A stretch of DNA of 64,000 nucleotides. Source: Streptomyces sp. CB01635. Lineage in GTDB: Bacteria; Actinomycetota; Actinomycetes; Streptomycetales; Streptomycetaceae. The translations under genes were made by a program, and so were the position numbers. Below are positions 43,898 through 51,702 of this stretch, one piece after another. The stretch's first letter is position 1; each line of letters opens with the position of its first letter. The notes below the pieces were generated by a model. It was not told where the DNA came from and did no database searches. It saw only the letters and a list, made by a program, of their open reading frames with translations. The stretch spans positions 62,001 to 126,000 of the forward strand of contig NZ_NNBL01000008.1 in NCBI RefSeq assembly GCF_002803065.1, in the 5' to 3' direction.

Positions 43898-44731
43898 TCA
43901 ACGCAGTCCGGCGAAGAGATCGTTCTCGGGTACGGCCGCCCCGGTGGCGTCCTGGACACGTACGAAGGTCTCCATGCCCATCAACTCGCCGAACCTCTCC
44001 TTGCCCATCTTGAGAAAGAATATGTTCTCGCCCTGACTGGCATGCGCGGCCAGCGCATCGAACTTCTGACCGCTGAATGCGGTGGTGTCCACCCACGTGG
44101 TGATCTCATCGTCGGGCAGGCCGATCTCGGCCATCGCGGCGGCCTCCGCAGGATCCGGCTCCGGCATGTCCTCGTGAAGCTCGCGCACGGTCTCCCCGAA
44201 CCGCTGCATCATCGAGCGGGGCATCGTCGTCCAGTACACCTTCGGTGTCAGCGCGGTCATCTCCAGCGCCGCCATCGTGATGCGGTGGGCCTGGATGTGG
44301 TCGGGGTGGCCGTAGAAGCCGTTCTCGTCGTAGGTGACGACCACATCGGGCCGGTAGTGCCGCATGAGTTCCGCGAGTCGGGCGGCGCCTTCCTCCACGG
44401 GGGTCTGCCAGAAGGATCCGGGGGCGTCGTTGCTCGGCCAGCCCATCATCCCGGAGTCGGCAAAGTCCAGCATCTCCAGATCGCTGACCTTCAGGACGTC
44501 ACAGCTCGCCTCAAGTTCTTGACGGCGCATCAGGGCGACGGCCGCCGGATCGTGCCCGGGATCGCCCGGCTTGACACCCCCCGGTCCGTCACCGCAACCA
44601 CCGTCAGTACACGTCACGAGAACCGTGCGGATGCCTTCCGCCGCATACCGCGCGAGGACCCCTCCGGTTCCGGTGGCCTCGTCGTCGGGGTGGGCGTGCA
44701 CTGCCATGAGCGTCAAGGGCCGGTCAGTCAT
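43898..44731 (-). CDS. PIG-L family deacetylase, Mca/MshB-like
   Basis: A 277-residue zinc enzyme from ATG 44731, behind a strong AGGAGGAA. The metal motif AVHAHPDDEATGTGG is at residues 10-24 and the second site is in YDENGFYGHPDHIQAHRI. TCTDGGCGDGPGGVKPGDPG and DSGMMGWPSNDAPGSFWQTP are blocks of mycothiol S-conjugate amidase and MshB. Mca cleaves mycothiol conjugates of electrophiles for export as mercapturic acids; MshB deacetylates GlcNAc-inositol in mycothiol synthesis. The block GMMGWPSND favours the Mca side, but this is not proven. Actinomycete-specific thiol metabolism fits the host. Confidence 0.85.
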   Translation of the reverse strand: MTDRPLTLMAVHAHPDDEATGTGGVLARYAAEGIRTVLVTCTDGGCGDGPGGVKPGDPGHDPAAVALMRRQELEASCDVLKVSDLEMLDFADSGMMGWPSNDAPGSFWQTPVEEGAARLAELMRHYRPDVVVTYDENGFYGHPDHIQAHRITMAALEMTALTPKVYWTTMPRSMMQRFGETVRELHEDMPEPDPAEAAAMAEIGLPDDEITTWVDTTAFSGQKFDALAAHASQGENIFFLKMGKERFGELMGMETFVRVQDATGAAVPENDLFAGLR

Positions 44732-45096
44732 GAAACATTCCTCCTGCAGAAATACGTCTTGGTCCGAGCGCGCGGCGGGCGTACCGCGATCCCGGGGGCC
44801 CGGATCCTGTCGGGGCGGATGACCTTGTTCCCACCCGTGCGACGCCGGTCCCTCGGTCGATGCAACAGCGCCGCCCGGACCGGCTGTTCCCGGCGAGGCC
44901 GCTCGGCCTTCCCAAGCGTCGGCGCGAGAACGCGAACACGGTACAGGCGCGGCCTGCATGTCTCAGCGCCACGCAGGATCCGACTTCTCTCCGGCACCAG
45001 CCGTGAGACTCCGATTCTCTCGGCACCAGCCGTGAGACTCCGACACGAAATTTGAGACCCTGCAGGAGGTCCCGGGGCACGTATCGGAGGTCCCTC
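44732..45096. other. Intergenic stretch with tandem duplication
   Basis: No gene. The right half contains the 30-base tandem repeat described separately, directly before the broken Ku gene. A ribosome site (GGAGGT) lies near 45088. Confidence 0.45.
44985..45043. repeat. Two tandem copies of a 30-base unit
   Basis: TTCTCTCCGGCACCAGCCGT... at 44985-45014 is repeated at 45015-45043 with one base less. It ends 53 bases before the Ku start. Confidence 0.85.
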
Positions 45097-45861
45097 ATGC
45101 CGCACGCTGTCCGGTCCGGCGCCATCGGCTTTGGCCTGGTCACGATCCTGATCAACACGATCATCGCGATCGCTGACGAGGACCTCGCCGACCTGCTCCT
45201 ACCCACGGCGAAGGCGATCGAGATCGTCTCTTTCGTGCCGTACCGCGACATCGACCCCATCCGGATCGGCGAGGGCCACTACCTCGAACCCGGCAGCCAG
45301 GTAGCCGTCAAGCCGTTCACGCCCCCTCGGCGGGCCCTCGAGCGAAACAGTAAGGCGGCCGTGGCCAGGTTCGCGTAGCGCGCGCAGGAGCAACTCGGCC
45401 TGCTCCGCATCAGGGGAACCGCGATAGTGCCGCATTCGATGCGGTGGCCCCACGAGAGCCGCTGCTCCGAGACGCTGGCCCCGTCGACGGTCGACACCCC
45501 CACTTACGAGATCAAGCGCGCGCTCGCGGTGATGGACGTCATGGCCGGCGACGACCTCCCTGAGGACGCAGCGACGGACCAGTACACCGATGCGATCTCC
45601 GACCTGATCGTTGCCAAGCAGAAGGGCATGGAGCCGCCGCACGCGGCCGAGGCTGAGGCCCCTGCCGCGGCAGTCCTCGACCTCATGGCCGCTCTTCAGG
45701 AGTCCATGCAGAAGGCCAAGGCGTCCCGCGGTGAGGGCGAGCACGCGACCGTCCGCGCCGTGCCGAAGGAGAAGACCGCGGCCAAGACGACGGCGAAGAA
45801 GGCCACTGGCAAGGGGGCACCCGTAACGAAGTCTCGCAAAGACAGCGCCCAGTTGACTTGG
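45097..45861 (+). pseudogene. ku: Ku gene with internal deletion and amber codon
   Basis: The start HAVRSGAIGFGLVTILINT is Ku; about 50 residues are then skipped in frame to ADEDLADLLLPTAKAIEIVS, YLEPGSQVAVKPFTPPRRAL and NSKAAVARFA. A TAG at 45376-45378 follows, probably from the Trp codon usual here. The same frame continues RAQEQLGLLRIRGTAIVPHS, EIKRALAVMDVMAGDDL and a long Lys/Ala tail (KEKTAAKTTAKKATGKG), without a stop of its own. Apart from the gap and the amber it is nearly a whole actinomycete Ku. Confidence 0.8.
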
Positions 45862-45950
45862 TCTTCCGCCCCATCGGTCTACGGCGGGGGTTCCGCGTCG
45901 TGGTGGGGGTCCTCGTCGACCCGCCGCGCGGAACGTGACAGAGTGCGGGT

Positions 45951-46160
45951 ATGGCCGACCAGAAGCGCTACCGGCTCACCCTCACGAGCGCGGGCGCTGT
46001 CGTCATGCAGGGCTGGTGGCCCGATCTCGCGAGCGCCGAGCGGAAATTCACCTCGTGGATCGGCAACTACAGTGCCATAGCCGAGGCGAAGATCGTCCTC
46101 TCGGAACGAGGCGGCGACAACTATGAGGCTATGAAGCAGTGGCCCGACGACCAGGCGTAG
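45951..46160 (+). CDS. Small hypothetical protein
   Basis: A 69-residue protein from ATG 45951: YRLTLTSAGAVVMQGWWPDL, ERKFTSWIGNYSAIAEAKIV, ending EAMKQWPDDQA. It has a balanced composition and a compact alpha/beta look. I do not recognise the family. It ends just before the TnpB fragment. Confidence 0.6.
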   Translation: MADQKRYRLTLTSAGAVVMQGWWPDLASAERKFTSWIGNYSAIAEAKIVLSERGGDNYEAMKQWPDDQA

Positions 46161-46161
46161 C

Positions 46162-46511
46162 CACTGGAAGACCTGACGGGCATCCGCGAGCGGGCACGGC
46201 TGAAAAAGCCCCAACGCACCACGTTGTACTCCTGGTCGTTCCACCAGCTCAGCACTTTTATTGCCTACAAGGCGAAACGGGCCGGAGTCCCGGTGGTGCA
46301 TATCGATCCGGCGTACACCAGCCGGGAATGCTCGCACGGCAACCATGTCGAGAAAGCCAACCGGCCCACCCAGGCCGTCTTCACCTGCCGGTCGTGCGGC
46401 TTCGCTGAGCACGCAGACCGCAACGCGTCCCACAACATCAGCCACCGAGGCTGGTACCAGTGGGTCCGCGGGGCAGAGTCGCATGCCCCTGCCCTCACCC
46501 TCATCACCTGA
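46162..46511 (+). mobile_element. tnpB: TnpB (IS200/IS605) C-terminal fragment
   Basis: About 115 codons: LEDLTGIRERARLKKPQRTT, SWSFHQLSTFIAYKAKRAGV, then the four-cysteine zinc ribbon region (TSRECSHG ... FTCRSCGF, with the first knuckle reduced to one Cys) and the RuvC-III block EHADRNASHNISHRG. The N-terminal wedge, REC and RuvC-I/II parts are missing, so no nuclease can form. The first zinc knuckle is also damaged (normally CSxCG). Confidence 0.8.
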
Positions 46512-46612
46512 CCCGCGACACCACCAGAGTGAGAGCTGGACGCAGCCGGGACTACCGAAGCCATCGGTGAACCCGAGCAGCAAGCCCAGGACTTCAGCCC
46601 CCGGGTAGTCGA
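46512..46612 (+). ncRNA. Possible remnant of IS605-type right end / omega-RNA 3' part
   Basis: Behind the TnpB stop, AAGCCCAGGACTTCAGCCCC (46582-46601) is followed by CGGGTAGTCGAC. This resembles the last hairpin of TnpB guide RNAs and the right end of the element. The pairing is imperfect, as in a decayed copy. Confidence 0.4.
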
Positions 46613-46773
46613 CGCGCCATGGACACACGTGCGTCGTCCATCACGGCCGCCCGTCGCCGGCGAGGGCCGGGGGCTCGGCCGTGTGGGTTCATCAGCGGCT
46701 CAGGGCGGTAGGCGTCACAGCACGAGCAGGTGAATCCGAGATCACTGGTCAAGACGTGGAGGCTATTGATCGT

Positions 46774-46807
46774 CTTCGGCGCCTCCGGCCGGCCGGAGGC
46801 GCCGAAG
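46774..46807. terminator. Perfect 34-bp palindrome behind a methyltransferase gene
   Basis: Arms CTTCGGCGCCTCCGGCC and its complement meet without a spacer. It lies four bases beyond the leftward gene's stop and is the likely terminator. Confidence 0.7.
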
Positions 46808-46811
46808 GCCC

Positions 46812-47642
46812 TCAGACCGTGCGGGGTCGGGACCGGTACAGCTGGGTGTGGTACCGGCCCGCGGTCTCCAGCCCGTTCGGGTCGTGACCCGCGAGACGAA
46901 CCTGCTCGATGGCGTAGCGCTGTTCCGCCGGACCGGTGAACAGGCGCTGCGGATAGGTCTGCGCCGGGTCCGTCTCGGTGACCAGGCCGAAGGCGCTCAG
47001 AGCGGCAGCCACCGGGTCATACAGCACGGTCCGCAGGGCGAAGGCGTACACCCAGACCGGGACCTCGGCACACTCCAGAAGCGCCTCGAAGGTGCTCCTG
47101 GTGATGTAGCCGATGCCTCCGGTGACCGTGATCAGCCCGCAACGCCCGACGGCGCGCTGCAGACCTGGTCCGGGCGGAGCCTGCTCCAGGTTTTCGCCAT
47201 AACCCTCGTCGAGCAGGCCGACGTCGAGGGCATATCGGACGGCCTGGTCCGCCGCGTCGAGTCCGACGACCGGTGTCGCGTCCGGACGGCGCCGTGAGAC
47301 GTAGAACTCCTTGTCCACCTCGATGAGTTCAGCAGTGGTGAGGGATTCTGCCTCGGGGCCGGTGTAGTGCTCGTACAGCTCGGCGAGCGTGAGGTCGTGA
47401 TTGAGCAAAGCGGCGTTGATGCCGTAGGAACAGCACAGGTCAAGCACCGTGACGGGGCCGTCCGTGCCGTGGACGGCTGCCCGGTCGGCCCGGGCGCGAC
47501 GGAATACTTCCTGGCCATGGTGCGGGATCTCGTACTCCAGTGGTCCGAGCCTGTGGAAGTAGGCGCGCGGATCCGGCTGATTGTAGATGTCGTCGAACCG
47601 GGTCTTGCCGGGTGTGGTGGTACTCGGCCGTCCTGAGCTCAT
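46812..47642 (-). CDS. SAM-dependent methyltransferase-like protein
   Basis: A 276-residue protein starting at ATG 47642, behind GGGAGGTG. Motif I is GPVTVLDLCCSYGINAALL near residue 60, an unusual Cys-Cys-Ser version of the SAM-binding loop. VVGLDAADQAVRYALDVGLL follows as motif II and CGLITVTGGIGYITRSTFEA as motif IV. The N-terminus (RFDDIYNQPDPRAYFHRLGP) is family-specific. Similar proteins occur across actinobacteria with no known substrate. A strong palindrome follows the gene. Confidence 0.82.
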   Translation of the reverse strand: MSSGRPSTTTPGKTRFDDIYNQPDPRAYFHRLGPLEYEIPHHGQEVFRRARADRAAVHGTDGPVTVLDLCCSYGINAALLNHDLTLAELYEHYTGPEAESLTTAELIEVDKEFYVSRRRPDATPVVGLDAADQAVRYALDVGLLDEGYGENLEQAPPGPGLQRAVGRCGLITVTGGIGYITRSTFEALLECAEVPVWVYAFALRTVLYDPVAAALSAFGLVTETDPAQTYPQRLFTGPAEQRYAIEQVRLAGHDPNGLETAGRYHTQLYRSRPRTV

Positions 47643-48223
47643 GCGGCACACCTCCCGCGGTGGGGGGAAAGGCTGGCGCTACGCGGATCAACGTCTGTCG
47701 GACCCGTGGTGGGGGCCGGTAAGCGCGGGGGCGAAACCGGCCATGTGCCCGACCTCACCCGGCATCGCCGACGTGCGCTCCGGCCGGTGGGTTTCGGGGC
47801 CCACCGTGAACGCACGGCCGCGTGACGTCGTCAGACACGGCAGGCCATCGCGCCGACCGAGGAGGTCTGCTGGACGATCCATCATCGCACTGCCGCTGCC
47901 GCCACGCTCGTCGGCGTCCTGTCGTTCGTGCTCACCGTCGCGGCCGCCGTCGCCGCCTCGGCGCGCCCGCCGCCCCCGTCAGCCGGGTCGCACTGTTGCT
48001 CCCAGGGAGTACAGCGGGCGTCTGCGGCCTGCCGAGCCGCCCTCGCCGTCAACGGCGGGGGACATGGGAAGAACCTGCGTGTCGCCGATGTCCCACTGCA
48101 CTGACCAGCGCTTCGAGGGTGTGACACAGCTTCCGAGCAACCCGCAGTCACCAACGAGCACCGCCCTGCATCAGCCACCGGCGACCGCCGGGGGCTCCCT
48201 CGTGCTGCCCGGAGGAGACCACC
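47643..48223. other. Stretch without a confident gene
   Basis: A rightward frame near 47880-48104 would give a signal-peptide-like helix (LVGVLSFVLTVAAAVAASA) and three cysteines, but no start with a ribosome site is seen. I list it only as a possible secreted-peptide relic. Confidence 0.3.
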
Positions 48224-48304
48224 GTGCCGACCTTCGAGACCCTCCCCCGCACCTCCGCCACTTCGATGGCCACGAGGGACACCCCGTGGCAACCGAGGCC
48301 GTGA
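48224..48304 (+). CDS. 26-residue peptide with strong ribosome site
   Basis: GTG 48224 follows GGAGGAG by six bases, one of the best ribosome sites in this window. The product is VPTFETLPRTSATSM followed by ATRDTPWQPRP, a Thr/Pro-rich peptide with one Trp. Its 3' end overlaps the start of the next frame, as for a leader or a precursor peptide. No known precursor family was recognised. Confidence 0.4.
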   Translation: MPTFETLPRTSATSMATRDTPWQPRP

Positions 48305-48504
48305 CCGCGTCGGAGCACCTGAAGAGTTTGATCACCAGCGCCGCGTCGGCGCTGTGGGAGGACAAGGAGGCACTGGGCACGTTCCTCGAGGTCGTCCGGC
48401 ACAGCGAGACGTTCGCCGCGCTCGCCGACAGCATGGAGCAGTCCGAGGTCCGCCCCGCGAAGCCCACGTTCTACGGCGTGAAGAGCATGGAATTCCAGGA
48501 ATGA
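48286..48504 (+). CDS. Small helical hypothetical protein
   Basis: A 72-residue protein from GTG 48286: SEHLKSLITSAASALWEDKE, TFLEVVRHSETFAALADSME, ending TFYGVKSMEFQE. Amphipathic helices dominate. It overlaps the 26-residue peptide gene by 19 bases in another frame, so translation may be coupled. Family not recognised. Confidence 0.5.
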   Translation: MATEAVTASEHLKSLITSAASALWEDKEALGTFLEVVRHSETFAALADSMEQSEVRPAKPTFYGVKSMEFQE

Positions 48505-48873
48505 CCGAAGGGCCGCCCAAGAAGGCCACGTGGTCGCCGCGCTCATTCCCTTGTCCGGAACGGAGGTGTCGGCCGCCGGCCAAGCTGCGGCTGGCTTCGT
48601 CCACTTCAAGTATCAGCGTTTGTCTGCCGGTTCGGGCAGCAGCCGACGATCGCTGGTTTGTGGATGTTCACGAGAAATGGCGGCAGTGCATCGGCGCGCC
48701 AGTTCGCTCATCGCCGCAATGGCAGCCGCCATCACCCCACTTGGGCGCGTCACCGTCATCGCCCCTCAAGACGACGCGGCAGCCGCGTTGCCTTGGCCCC
48801 GAGACCCGTCGCAGCGCTGCTCGGTCAGGCGGAGAGTCGGGCTTCGGGGCGATGCGGCGGCCAGGCCTCGCTG
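48505..48873. other. Intergenic stretch between convergent genes
   Basis: No gene is seen; it should hold the terminators of the small gene and of the MFS gene. Confidence 0.4.
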
Positions 48874-50268
48874 TCAGGCGGAAGCGGGTTTGGGATCGGC
48901 CGCCGCCGAGGCGCCGGCTGCCGAGTCCACCGCCCCGCCTCCTACGCTGTCGTTCCTGCCACCGCCTCGTACGAGAAGGACACTGAGTGCGGCCAGGATT
49001 CCGACCACGGTCAGGCCGACCAGGCCCCCCTTGGTGGAACCCGTCGTGGTCTCCAGGATGCCGAAGGCGGTCGGGGCAACGAAGCCGCCCAGGTTGCCGA
49101 TGGAGTTGATGAGCGCGATGCCCGGGGCAGCGGCGCGGGCGTCCAGGTAGTTCTGCGGAATGGTCCAGAAGATGGGAGAAGCGGGCTTGAAGCCGACCGC
49201 GGCGATGCAGAGGGCGCCGAGGCCGAGCCACGGCGAGACGTAGACGGCGAGGAGTGTGCCGAGGCTGCCGATGAGCAGCAGCGTGATCAGCAGGGGACGG
49301 CGCTTGCCCATGCGGTCGGAGATCCGGCCGGAGACCCAGACGGCGGCGATCGCGAACAGCCAGGGGACGGAGGTGAGGAGGCCGACCTGGAACTCGGAGA
49401 GGTCGCCGACGTCGTCGACGATCGAGGGGAGCCAGAACGTCACCGCGTACAGGGCGACGTTGATCGCGAAGTAGATCCAGAGGAAGAGCAGCATCTGGGG
49501 GTCGGCGAGGAGCTTCCAGCGGGAGACCTTCGCGGTGCCGCGTTTGCTTTCGCGGGCGGCCTGTTCGGCGTCGATCGTGGCTACGAGGCCCTGCTTCTCC
49601 TCGTCGGTGAGCCAGTCGGCGCTCTCGATGCTGTTGTCCAGGAAGCGGTAGACGACGAATCCGAGAGCGACCGAGAAGAGGCCCTCGATGAAGAACATCC
49701 ACTGCCAGCCGGCGTGACCGAGGAGGCCGTGCATCTCCATGAGCGCGCCGGAGATCGGGCCCACGATGACGGTCGCCGTGCCGGAGCCCATGAGGAAGAT
49801 GGAGGTGGCGCGGCCGCGGTGGGAGTCGGGGAGCCAGCGGGAGAAGTAGTAGATGACTGCGGGGAAGAAGCCCGCTTCCGCGACGCCGAGGAGGAAGCGC
49901 AGCGCGTAGAACATCTCGGCACTGTTCACGAAGGCCATGGCGGTGGCCACGACCCCCCAGCTGATCATGATCCGGGTGAGCCAGATCCGCGCACCGAATC
50001 GCTCCATGAGGATGTTGGAGGGCACTTCGAAGATCGCGTAAGCGATGAAGAAGATGCCCGCACCGACACCGAACGCGGCCGCCGACAGACCGGTGTCGGC
50101 GCTCAGTTCGTCCTTGGCGAAGCCGATGTTGACCCGGTCCATGTAGTTCACGACGAACATGATGAAGAACAGCGGTATGACGCGCTTGAAGATCTTCTTG
50201 ATGGCGGACTCGACGGCCGGGGGGTGCTGCACGGCGCCGTTGACGGCGCTCTGGGGTACTGCGGACAC
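48874..50268 (-). CDS. MFS transporter of the ACS family, probably D-glucarate/galactarate permease
   Basis: A 464-residue carrier with 12 helices. Marks of the anion:cation symporter family are FVVNYMDRVNIGFA in helix 1 and the loop motif in ILMERFGARIWLTRI; helix 5 carries RFLLGVAEAGFFPAVIYYFS. The helix 8-9 loop has RISDRMGKRRPLL. GudP and tartrate/phthalate carriers belong here. The gene follows gudD and kdgD in the same direction, which supports import of a hexarate with protons. A hairpin lies between it and gudD, so it may be partly separately expressed. Ala/Asp-rich C-terminal tail. Confidence 0.9.
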   Translation of the reverse strand: MSAVPQSAVNGAVQHPPAVESAIKKIFKRVIPLFFIMFVVNYMDRVNIGFAKDELSADTGLSAAAFGVGAGIFFIAYAIFEVPSNILMERFGARIWLTRIMISWGVVATAMAFVNSAEMFYALRFLLGVAEAGFFPAVIYYFSRWLPDSHRGRATSIFLMGSGTATVIVGPISGALMEMHGLLGHAGWQWMFFIEGLFSVALGFVVYRFLDNSIESADWLTDEEKQGLVATIDAEQAARESKRGTAKVSRWKLLADPQMLLFLWIYFAINVALYAVTFWLPSIVDDVGDLSEFQVGLLTSVPWLFAIAAVWVSGRISDRMGKRRPLLITLLLIGSLGTLLAVYVSPWLGLGALCIAAVGFKPASPIFWTIPQNYLDARAAAPGIALINSIGNLGGFVAPTAFGILETTTGSTKGGLVGLTVVGILAALSVLLVRGGGRNDSVGGGAVDSAAGASAAADPKPASA

Positions 50269-50359
50269 GAGCGGCTCCGATCGTGAATGCGGGGTACGGC
50301 AGGGCGGGAGTCGCCGGGGCCGGGAAGGGGACTCCCGGCGGACAACTCCCGCAACCAGA

Positions 50360-50390
50360 GCCGGGAGTCGGGGACGTGCGAACTCCCGGC
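50360..50390. terminator. Hairpin between gudD and the MFS gene
   Basis: GCCGGGAGT (50360-50368) pairs with ACTCCCGGC (50382-50390) over a 13-base loop. It lies 20 bases beyond the gudD stop and may attenuate transcription into the transporter gene; similar CTCCCGGC units are repeated nearby. Confidence 0.5.
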
Positions 50391-50409
50391 TCCCGTCAGG
50401 AAGTTGGTG

Positions 50410-51702
50410 TCACCAGCGGGGGAAGGCCGGGGTTTCCCAGGCCGGGGCGGCGACGCGCATCGCGGCCGCGTCGTCGCGTTCGCGCATCGTGCCGTCGTCG
50501 TCAAGCCAGCGCTGGTGCAGGACGGCGAGCCTGTCGCGGTCGAGGGTGACGCCGAGGCCCGGGGCGTCGGAGACGGTCACCTTGCCGTCCGTGAAGGTGA
50601 TCCGTTCGTTCAGCACGTCCTCGGACTGCCAGGGGTAGTGCGAGTCGCAGGCGTGGTGCAGGTTCGGGACGGTGGACGCCACGTGTGTCATCGCGGCGAG
50701 CGAGATGCCCAGGTGGGTGTTGGAGTGCATCGACACTCCGACGCCGAAGGTGCGGCAGATGGCGGCGAGTTCGCGGGTGTTGCGCAGGCCGCCCCAGTAA
50801 TGGTGGTCGGACAGGACGACCTGGACGGCGTCGCATGTGAACGCCTCCTTGACCTCGTCGAAGGTCGTCACACACATGTTGGTGGCGAGCGGCACGCCGG
50901 TACGGGCGGCGACGGCGGCCATGTTGGGCGTACCGAGAGTGGGGTCCTCCATGTACTCCAGGACGTCCTGCAACGCCTCGATGACCTTGACGGAGGTCTC
51001 GACGGACCAGGCGCCGTTGGGATCGAGTCGCAGCGGGCTTCCGGGGAACGCCTCGGCGAGGGCACGTATCGCCGCGATCTCCTGCTCGGGCGCGAATACG
51101 CCGCCCTTGAGCTTGAAGGAGCGGAAGCCGTAGCGCTCGGTGAACTTGCGTGCCTGGTCGACGATGCCGGCCGGGTCGACGGCCTCGCCCCAGTCGTCCA
51201 CCTCGGAGTCGACGCCCTTCGGGTGCTCGCCCCACTTGTAGAAGAGGTAGCCGCTGTACTCGACGGTGTCGCGCACCTTGCCGCCGAGCAGGGCGTGAAC
51301 CGGCAGGCCCTGCGCCTTGCCGAGTGCGTCCAGGCAGGCGACCTCGAAGCCGCAGACGACGGACAGCCGCAGCTTGTCGGCGGTCTGGACGCCTCGCAGG
51401 CCACCCACGTCCACCTGGCCCGTCACCCGCTCCTCGGCCACCGCGACCTCGTCCGCGAGGGTGAACAGGCCGTTGAGGTCTGCGACGGACCGGCCGACCA
51501 GCTTCTCGGCGTACGGGCGGGCCAGTTCCAAGTACTTGGTGTCGCCGTAGGTCTCGCCGAGGCCGGTGATCCCGTCCGCTGTCGTGACCTCGATGATCAG
51601 GCGGGGGGTGTACGGCTGGTGCACCCCCTGGGCGTTGAGCAGCGGCGGGTCGGCGACGAGGATCGGGGTCAGCCGGACGTCGGAGATCGTCAGGTCGTTC
51701 AT
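50410..51702 (-). CDS. gudD: Glucarate dehydratase
   Basis: A 430-residue enolase-superfamily enzyme that dehydrates D-glucarate (and L-idarate) to 5-dehydro-4-deoxy-D-glucarate. The capping domain includes GLGETYGDTKYLELARPYAE. Catalytic lysines are in FRSFKLKGG (Lys197, Lys199), metal ligands follow in LRLDPNGAW (Asp227, Asn229) and EYMEDP (Glu252), and the second base is in SMHSNTHLGIS (His330). Length and motifs match GudD throughout. The stop of kdgD does not separate the genes: gudD starts after a four-base overlap with it, in the order kdgD, gudD, transporter. Confidence 0.95.
   Translation of the reverse strand: MNDLTISDVRLTPILVADPPLLNAQGVHQPYTPRLIIEVTTADGITGLGETYGDTKYLELARPYAEKLVGRSVADLNGLFTLADEVAVAEERVTGQVDVGGLRGVQTADKLRLSVVCGFEVACLDALGKAQGLPVHALLGGKVRDTVEYSGYLFYKWGEHPKGVDSEVDDWGEAVDPAGIVDQARKFTERYGFRSFKLKGGVFAPEQEIAAIRALAEAFPGSPLRLDPNGAWSVETSVKVIEALQDVLEYMEDPTLGTPNMAAVAARTGVPLATNMCVTTFDEVKEAFTCDAVQVVLSDHHYWGGLRNTRELAAICRTFGVGVSMHSNTHLGISLAAMTHVASTVPNLHHACDSHYPWQSEDVLNERITFTDGKVTVSDAPGLGVTLDRDRLAVLHQRWLDDDGTMRERDDAAAMRVAAPAWETPAFPRW

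Noticed and set aside
47880-48104. Secreted cysteine-containing peptide
   Set aside because: Signal-like helix present, but no start codon with a ribosome site and no known family.
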